A stretch of 64,000 nucleotides of DNA, from assembly GCF_029852145.1 (NCBI RefSeq), contig NC_079973.1, forward strand, positions 310,001 through 374,000. Reading direction: 5' to 3'. A model generated the notes under the pieces. The model was not told the DNA's origin. It saw only the letters and a list, made by a program, of their open reading frames with translations, and did not search any database. Positions 38,401 through 48,900 of this stretch are shown in pieces. A program made the translations under genes and the position numbers. Origin of the DNA: Microplitis mediator (Eukaryota; Arthropoda; Insecta; Hymenoptera; Braconidae). Within the stretch, counting starts at the first letter, position 1. Each line of letters opens with the position of its first letter.

Positions 38401-41400
38401 ATAGAATTGAATTTATTTCTCTCTTATTGAACTATAATTTTTCTGCTTTCTCTTTTGAAATGTACTGAGTTAATAGATTTCTAGACATCTAGAGTTGAAT
38501 AAATCTGGCTTAAAGCCAGACAGTACGGTTTATTATAGTTTTGTTATGACAGTCTAACGTTTCGGTAAATTAATGCCGAAACAAATGTATCTTGTGACCC
38601 ACGGCAACTGCGATGTACCCTTAATTGAATTGGTAAACATCGTAAGTTAACCAGTAAGTAGTCGCGTCGACGTAAATCACACTACGTTCTGTTGTAAATG
38701 CTGATGCTCTTTCACCATAAAAAAAAAAAAAGAAAAAAAAACACATCAACAAATTAAAATTTTTTGTTTAAAGATCTCAACCAACAATCTACATAGTCCA
38801 TTTTTTTGTTATTTATATACTTATGTATACATAAATTGATAATGTACTTTTGATTTTATATATATACGTATATATGTATGCTCGTGTGTTAGATATTTAA
38901 TTTTATTTATATAGAGTATCATAGTGGTTTCAGGAGAGTATGTTATTCTCACAAAAGCACTCTCAAATAATTCCTGGTGATTAATGACTTGTCACAGTTG
39001 AACTCAAAATAGAAATCGTCGAAGATAAATGATATATTTAATGAGTGTTATTTTGCTTAATAAATTAATCTCATGTAATTAAAAAACGCGGATGAGACTT
39101 TAATAAAAAAAAGTAACCCATATATTTCTTCGTTGTCTCGAATGTTAAATATTTTATTTAACTGAATTTGAGTAATACTTGATTTTCGTCTAATTAATTA
39201 TATTTTTAAATATTTAAAATAACTAATTAACAAAATATTTATTTTATTTTTGTTTTTCCGACAAACTTATTGATAAAAATATTTAAACAAGCAATGAGAG
39301 AATGTACTGACAACAATTTTCAGTCGAATTAAACATTCCACCCAAGTGTACAGAGTATGAACTGACGAAAAAATTTATTTGAAATGTGAACCTCGTTGTA
39401 ATGAATAGTAAAATAAAATAAAATAAATAAATAATGTTAACTTGCGTGGCAGCACTTTTGCAGGTACAGATAAACAAAGCTAATCCACCGAGAAAATCAT
39501 CGAGAAGTAGCAAAAGTATGCGGGGTAAGTGGGAAATTAATAACGCCCATAAGAATTTACACATATATATATAAATATAAATAGTATATATCAGTACTAA
39601 GAGTAAAATCTAAAATTCTTTTATTCTTTTTCTCCCTTGCATCTTTTCTCTGAGCAACTAATGCAAGTACAGTCCAAGTAAAGCGGTAGCGGCAAAGAGA
39701 TAAGACTCCCATTACTGAAATACCGACGACGGACATATATATAAATATATATATATGTAAGTATGTGTGTATTGACCGACGAGTCGGTCACACACGGAAC
39801 TTTATTGCATTTTTTTATTATTATTCTTACTCGAGCAATTACTTTAAGGCATATATGCACTGCAATCGACGAGTACAAAACTTTAATAAATATATTTTTA
39901 TAATACACACGTGTTTTCTAAATACATATATATATATTATTTAATATTTTTTGTCAACTGCTAAAGCAAAACGAGAGGATGAGAAAAATAAATAATATAT
40001 GTAATGGAAGAGAAGAATAAGGTGGGAGAGCATAGGATATATATACATATATATGGATATGTATGTAATAGCAATGCGGATTCAACGAGGTAGAGGATAA
40101 CGTAGCTGTCATGAGCATATGATTTGTCGCGACGTCGACCAGCTGCCGCCCTCGTTACGTTCCTGCGACTGTCCCTCTTCCTCTCTTTATTTCATTTTTA
40201 CTTTATATGTATTTTGTCGTATTTATAAACATATATATACGTATCCTACTACTGATATAATATAGAAAAAAAAAAAAAAAGAAACAGCAGACCCCAACTA
40301 TGAGGCCCGTGTGTCTGAGTTTGCAATATGTTCCTCGATCTGAACACAACCATCGTTAAAAAAAATAATATTCAGCTCTTTTTATTATATTTTAATATAC
40401 TTGAGTACACAAAGTCTTATTAATTGGTTAATAATATAAAATATGCAATAAGAAACAAAGTCGTAAAGGAAACAATCAATTTGCAGAAGAATTCAAAAAC
40501 AATCGATTTAAACTTTGGCGATCGTGCGAATCGATAACCTAAAGATCTCACGATCAGATCGAATACAAACTACATGGAGAAGACGTAGAATATAACGTAA
40601 AGCATGGGACAAAAGGCCCTTGAATCCCGGAAACGAGTAATCGAAAATAATAAAAAATAAAATAAAATGAAATAGACAAGTCAGGAAGAGATTTGCAGAA
40701 CTTGTTCGATCTCAATACATCCCAATTATTCGAGTTTATTTTTTCAGTGTGTAAAATAAAACAAAGGATCATTTGAAGCATAAAAACCAAAGGATACATT
40801 TTTTTTCAACGTTAAATTTTTTAACTCAAAAACAAAAGGAGTTAATAGAAAAAACCGTTTGTCTTTATTTTTTTTTATTTTTTGTATTGTCTCTGATCCA
40901 ACAAATCGACAATCAGCCGACTGTCGTGACTGACAAACCTTTAGACGCATTCGCCATTCGCGGCAATTGAATTGCAGATTATTTTCGACAGATGGACACG
41001 ATATGGGCCTTTGCATCGGACTTTGGATGTTAGCCCAACAATACTATCATTATTATTACTTTTTTTATTTTATCATAAAGAAAATAATTTTTATTTTAAT
41101 TACATAAATTTAATTTTTTACTGGACTGAAAGAATCATAGATGCAAAAATTTATTTTTATGTTCATTACTGTGAAGCTCAAAAGACTCTATATATATATA
41201 TATATATATATAGGGATTTATTAATCATTTGATCAATGCCTTATATATAAGGATATATATATGTGACTTGAATGTAATATATATACAGTCAGCAGCAAGC
41301 CCGTTATCATTCAATATTAAAAACAAAGCTGATGCGACGACATGTCCATCGCTGTATATATATATATATATATATAGTTAAGTAAAGTGTAGATTTAACG

Positions 41401-42944
41401 GTGTGATATAAACCTGTGACGAACTTGACGTACTGCGTGTGCCAGAGTAGACCGAGTGATCGGATCTACAGCAGGAGACCAACTTGACACTGAATAAGTC
41501 AATGTCTCGATTGGAATTGTCGGATTGACCGTTATGGATTGCATTGCTAAGTCGTTGACGATTGTTGAATAAAAGTCTACAGAGTATATATAAATATATA
41601 TTTGTATTGATTGATTTTAAAAAAATAAATAACTTTACTTATTTATTTATTTAAAAAATCTAAAAGTGTTATGTCTTGGGAGACCTACACACAAAAAAAA
41701 AATTCTCGACTGAAGGTAAATATTCTTGATTCAAGAAAATTTTTTTGGAGACCTAAATTTTCTCAGATAAAGTAGAAATCTTCTCCAACCAAGACGAATT
41801 CTCTTGGCTCAAAAAAATCTTGACTTGGTTCCCGAAAACGTTTGTCTTCAAAAATATTTTCTTGACTCAAGATATCTGTTTTTTCTGTGTAGTTTATTTA
41901 ATCATCAACTAAAACTTAGATCTAATGTAATTTCACGTAGAAATCCATTGCGAACAGATACACTTCAGGTCCCTTTTGCACATACAGCTTGCTATCGAAA
42001 GTCTTTTATTGTAGTAGGTTGTACTTTTTGGAACTCACTTCCATTTGAGATTACGTCATCAGAATCACTAGATTTATTTCGTCAAAGATGCTTTAATTAT
42101 TTAATCGATTTAGAAGAATCGAATGAACTATAAATAATAAGATTTATGAGTATGGAACTGTTAAAAGTCTGTTGGAGTGATTTGAATTGAGTCGGAGTTT
42201 TGAGATGAGTCTGGTTATGTGTTATAAGTTATAAACTATAGATTACAAATTATAAATTTAAGCTTTTCACTACATGTAATAATTATTTTGTATATGATCG
42301 AAAGAGGTCAAACCTTACGATTGAAAATAAATAAATAAATAAAAAAAATAAATAAAATAAAATGTTAAATGTTAAATATGCAATTACAGCGTTCTTTTAA
42401 TGCATGCGTAAGATACATTCTAAGTATAAGCAAACATGAACATATATCGAACTTTAGGAGACAATTAGGCTGGCTATCCATTGAAAATAGGAGGTTATAT
42501 CTACTTAGTACCTTAATTTATAAGTATCTATATCTAGGCAACATAGGGCTTTTTGTGGATAAATTAATATTCAAACATGATATGTATTTATTGAGAGTAG
42601 ATCCAAATAAAACTAATACATTATGGGTACCACCATGTCATAGTAATCACTATCAGAAATCATTTCTAATAACTGGTATTAAATTTTGGAATTCGCTGCC
42701 TAAAAATATAACATCAGCTGATAGTTTGAGTATTTTTAAGAAATTATGCTATAGGCATTTAATGGTATTAAAGAAAAATAGTTAAAATTATTAAATTATA
42801 TATGAAATGAATATGTTATGATGAATCTTTCTTTTATTAAATGGCTCTGAAAGGTATTTTCCTAGAGTCATTATTATTTATGCTTATTTACATTTACTAT
42901 TAATAAACTTGTATTCTGTAAAATTATTCTTGTAAATAAGTTGA

Positions 42945-42975
<31 letters not shown>

Positions 42976-45900
42976 ATATTAAATTATTGAAGAGATTTGA
43001 ATTAATAAAATGGAGTCAATGGTAAATAAAATAAATGAGAATATATTGTACATATATATTCATTATCGGCGGATTTTGGGCGTGGCAATGCTGACAATAA
43101 AATATATGTAGCGCCAAGTCACCTCGTTGATCTATTATCGTTCTACACATGTTTCACATCTTTACAATGTCTTGTAAAATTTAAAAAACTTTATTTAAAG
43201 TATGTAAAATTATATTGAAATTTAAAAAATATGATATATGTAATTTTAATTCGCGTACTTTCTTAAATTGATATTTAATTATTATTCTATCGTCGTATCG
43301 AAAGTACGATGGATGGTATAACTTGTAATTATAAATTTATATAAGTTGATCTTTCTTTGCAAAAACTATCGAGAAAAATTATATATACAATATATATAAC
43401 ACCGGTTAGCTTCAGCACTATATCGATTATAAGTTGAAATATTAATAAAAATTTAACGTAGCGACATAGTGCAAGAGACTTTATACTTTTTTACACATAC
43501 TTGGATCTTCGAGTAAAGGCGGAGACAAAGTAAAATACATATATATGTTTTGAAAAAATACGAGAGAGACAGAGAAGGAGATGAGATGGGAATGGGAATG
43601 GGGACGTTGCGTCTTGAGCTTTAATTTATGTAGGAACCTAGAAAACTGAAGGCAAGATATGTACCAAGTATAACCCCGAGAGAGTTTAGAACAAGAAGGG
43701 AGTAGCGAAGATGAGAGTCAACATGTGACAGAAGCAAAAACTCAAGATCGTTATAATTTATACACTAAACGCCTTATTCTACGCGCGTTAAGATAACTTT
43801 GTTTTTATTTTTATTCTTAATTTTATTTTGATTCATTCCCCAGACGTCCTTCCATGCCACGTGGATAATGTGACAAATATATACGCATACACACACATAT
43901 ATTGGACTTGTTCATTTTTTATGGTAACAATTGGTGATACTCTGTGTATGTGTGTCTAAAGAAATTGACTTATCAATATGATAGACAACATTTACCGATA
44001 AATAAATAAACAAATAGCAATAAGTGCTGGTAGTCGGTTCGCGAGTATCAGCTGGATCAGTGGCTACAAAAGAATAAGAGAATAAATATATATAAAACAA
44101 ACATCTCCATTCTTAGGATAAAATAAATAAGAATAACGTGTGTCTTATTTTTCTCCGGTCTCTCTTACGTACATACGATACGACCAAATTTGCAAGCACC
44201 GAGTTTAAGCATCCTTATATTTGCTGTGTACTCTCTTGTTTCTTATTCAATAAGTTGACATTCTACTCTCTTACTCTCTCAAGTCAGTTATAGAAAAAGA
44301 TAAAACAGCCATATCCGTGCGCGTGTATTATTTTAGCCCTCGAATAACCAACACTGCTAATGTATATGTATATATATATAGTAACAAAGACCATGTAGCT
44401 GCTGATGTTGCTCGGTAACCACTGGCTAAGACACATCAAGTTTGTATATATATATAAACATATATAAGTAAGAGAGAAATAGTATGGGAATAAAAGAATA
44501 AGACTGGTGTAGTTTTGCCGGTCAGATCTCGTGGTACCGATAACCCAGGAGACACATCGCCACCTCGTCGAGACGATCGTAAAATTTGGTCAGCAGGTAA
44601 ACACTTTTGCGGTCCGTTTGAAAATCTACAACCGCCGCAGCTATAAGACAGTAGACAGCATCAGCAGAAGCCAGTTATATAGACTAGTTAAGTAGCCAAC
44701 TTGAGTATATAAATGTAAATATATAGATGTATTTAATCATTTTACAGCAGGGGATGCGCTGTCAATTTTATCAATTCTCTATCAAAAATTCGTGGATCGA
44801 ATAATTTCAAAAACTAGATTTATTGAACTTATATTTTTATGGGAAAAATATAAAGTCATTTACAATATATATAAATAAATTATAGACAGCATAGAGACGA
44901 GTGATAAATATTTATTTAACTATATATAAATTGATCTAAGAATTTATGAGATTAAACAACAAACTTTCGCAACATTTATTGGTTATATAAACGGGTTTTC
45001 AGACTACTCCCGGTTTGTTTCCGTTCCATTCGGAGAAGATCGAGTATAAGACAGAAAAAGGGATGGATAAAAAAGTCACGTATATTATATATAGATATAT
45101 ATATATATATCGATAGACGAGTGTCTCACAAGTAAAGTTACTATCAATGGTTCCGGTCTGCTTGGTCGCGATCTATTGATTTCCCTTGGTATATATATAT
45201 GTATGTGTGTATACGTATATATTTACTAGCACTACTAGCGCTCTTTTATAGATCTATCGGTCTCAATATATATTTTTTTATATGGTGTTTAATTGCGTAA
45301 TGGAAAAGCGATAAATTCTTTAGGAAACCAGTGACGCAGGTATATAATAGACTGCTAGCTGAGTTGGTTCTGAGTCAATAATATCCTTTTTCTCTTGACG
45401 GAAATAATCATCGGCAAGGCCTTTCTCTTTTCTCAATGAAATCTATAATACTAATAAAAATCATTCAGCATCCTCATACCATTTACACAATTACTCACCG
45501 AGTCATTTTTTTAAAAATTCTTTAAAATCTAATAGCGCTGCGAAATTACCGTCACTTTTATGTTTTATCTCCAGCCAGATCACGAGAAATTTATTGACAA
45601 TTGCTCGTAAAAAATTATTTCGCTCAATTTTTCATAAAATATTTTCTGGGCAGTATCAAGTTGACGCGGGAACCGGCATATAATTCAAAAAATGACCGTT
45701 GGTTAATTTTTCGCTGGCTAATTGACGTCAATTGTCTGACAATTTCTCTGCCTTACATCACTGATGTAAAAACATTTTCATTTACACATTTATAGAAAAA
45801 ACTTATAATATTTTTAAGTAAGTAATTATTGTAGTTATTAAATATAATTATTGTATAAACATTGGAGTTCATATATATGTATATGTATGAGTGGAATGTT

Positions 45901-48900
45901 TTAATTCAGATACTTATACTTCAATTTACGTATACATATATATATAGCGCTTTGTTGCTGCCTACTTAAAAATTCTTCAAGATTTCCTTAAAACTTTTTT
46001 TTGCTATGCTTTTTTAGCCTGTTTTTATAGATCATAATGAAGTTAAGTAGACTTGTCGACATTTTTTAACCAAGGGGTTAAGGGAAAAGCTTCTTCTGCT
46101 TCTTTTTTTTTTTTTTCACTCTCAACATTGGATTTAGTTTACGGACAGTACTCGCTGTTGCTCGAATCCTGTATAGTAATATTATTTTTTATTTTTTTCT
46201 CATTTATGTTGCTGTGTGTGTTATACACTCGTCTTATTCAGTGATCTGTACGTCGACATTTCTCTCTACTCAAGCGGTCTCTCCGTTTGGAAGCGGCTCG
46301 TGAGCACTGTCGACAGCGATCGGTGAGACAAGACATTCGTCACATGTCAACAGTGACGATAGTATGAGAAAAAAAAATAAATAAATAAAATGAAAAAAAA
46401 ATTAGCAACACATTAAAGCACAAAAGTGATAATCGATTCTTGTAAGTATACATAATGTAACGATTAGATGAAAACAATTTTTCTTATACTTTTATGGGTA
46501 CAGATAATCCAATTTATAATATTAATAGGACGATAATAGCAATTAAATATATAAAAAAAAAAGAAATTTTGTATAAATTGAGGAAAAATGATAGGTATGT
46601 AATATCTCCCTGACCGCGAGAGAGAGAAAGAGAGAGAGGGAAAGATAAAAGGTGAGTGGTGAGCTTACGGACAATAATAATAAGAGGATATGCGACAGGT
46701 AAGGCAGCAGTGGCGGCGGCGATTCGAACTCGGTTCCAGTGAGTCGAGCTCGCAACTTGGCGACACAAGTTTACTTTTATTTAAATGTTTGTTCCTTTTA
46801 TTTAGGGCCTGACCCAAGGCTCGGTTGGTTTTGCTTCTTTGCCACGCGGTGACCGTTGTGTGTCTCTCCTTAAGTTAACTCTTTTTCTCTTTCCCTCATT
46901 CCCTCAGGGACCCGGGAATTAATAGCCGAGCGTATTCCGGCGGTGTCGGACGAATACACGAGCGCGCTTACTCGTACACGGTGTGCGGAACGTTAAAAAC
47001 TCGCGGGACGATCAACCCGTTTTCTCACGGCTGCCGCCTGCCACCGCCGCCAAACCTCTCTTTCTCTCTTTTCTTTCCTCATTTACTATCACCCATTTCA
47101 TTTACTTATATCTCCCTCTCTCTCTTTTCGAATAATCTCTCTACCACTCAATCTCTCTTGTTCTTTTTAGTCTTTTATATATCTTTTATATACCTTTCTG
47201 TACAATCCCACAAGAATATAAGACACTTTTATACGTGCTTTATTGCTTGACTCGAAAAGTTCACAACTGACCACAAACAAAATTATCATCATTATTATTG
47301 TTATTATTATTCGCGATACCGGATAAAAAGTCTTTGGTGCATTCGCTCCTTTACATATCGCGGAATATTAAATTAAATGCATTATTTATTAACTTAATTA
47401 TACCATAAATTAACTCGACTTGTGTACTTTACTATCACCATTACAATCATTTTTATAAAACGCCATAAGCCATTACTTTATTTTATATTTTTCTCATTCA
47501 TAATTTGAGCTCCAACATTTGTGAGAAAAATTAAATTTTAATTCCCAATCATCAATCAAATCATCGGTGGTGACAAAAACAAAATTTAGTTTTATAAATT
47601 AACAAAGTTGTTGTTTGAGTTATGCGACATATATGTTATTGTTGACGAAAATTAAGTACCAATTAATTTTATTTATAAGAAAACACAGTAAATAATTAAT
47701 AACTTTGAAAGGGACAAAATTTATGAAAAAATACGTATACAAATGACTCACGTCTTGCTTTAAATCACCCAGATGTATATTAAATTAAATAACTTTTAAT
47801 CAACGCGACTATATATATACCCATGATAATTTATTCAAACCATCAGCTCGACCTAGAAAATAATTCGACGAGATTTGAATCTGCGATAGAGCGATGAGCG
47901 GCATTATTTACTTATTTAAGAAATTCATAAAATTACTTACACACATACATATATATACTACTCGTTCAAAAAAAAAAACATAATTAATGAACGAACTAAT
48001 TCATCTGCTGCACCATTTAAATTTTAAACATGCATTTACCTAATGTTCCAATATTGTTATTTGTGATAATTTTCAAGTGTCAAATTAATAAAAAAAAAAT
48101 TCTACGCGCAAAAATTTTCTTGGGAAGAGTCAAAATTTTTCGCGCCAAGAAATCCTTCTTTTCTGTGTATTCTTATTAGAGGAGGGAGGGGCAAAAGGGG
48201 GTACTTAAGAAAATACCAAGTTTTCAAGGACTCAAATACGCTCAATCTTTTTTTTTTCAATGATATTCAAAGTAAATAGAAGAAATTTTCAGTTACCGTT
48301 GAAAAAAAAAATTTTTCATTTCTGCGGGCAAAGTGGGGTACCCCCTAAAAAAGGTAAAAAATTTTTGGATTTTAAACGAATTTGATTAAGTTGAATTTTT
48401 TTTAAATTAATTTACATGAAGAAAAATTATATTTTACATGTTTATTGGATACAAAAAAGGAAAAAAAATTATAACAGTTTTTATCATAAAACAAACGTCA
48501 TTAATATTTTTCAACTGACAATTGATTTTCGAAAAAGTTTATCAAAAAAAATTCAAAGTAACGCTTAATTATATTTACAGAAGTAATTTTGGAATATTTA
48601 AAAACCATTTAAAATATAAAATTTTTTTTTATCAAATTTTGGAGGTACCCCGTTTTGCCTACCCTACCCCCTTTTGCCTCCCTTCCCATAATACAAGACG
48701 ATTAATCAATGAAATATTCATCAAAAAAAATTAGCAACTTAAAATGATACTTAATCACTCAACAATAACATTAAATACTGGCACTAAATCTTCCACTTCG
48801 CTGTAGGTTAAATAGTCTCTGAATATATTTATTACTAAATTTATGTTGATTCATAAAATTTTTAAAATAAAGTAATAAATACAACAAGAAGAGTGAGTAA

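Noticed and set aside
40744..41016. Minus-strand frame considered as an extra vestigial exon
   Set aside because: No Vestigial-like motif, no phase-0 splice borders, and the exon 1 to exon 2 join already works.
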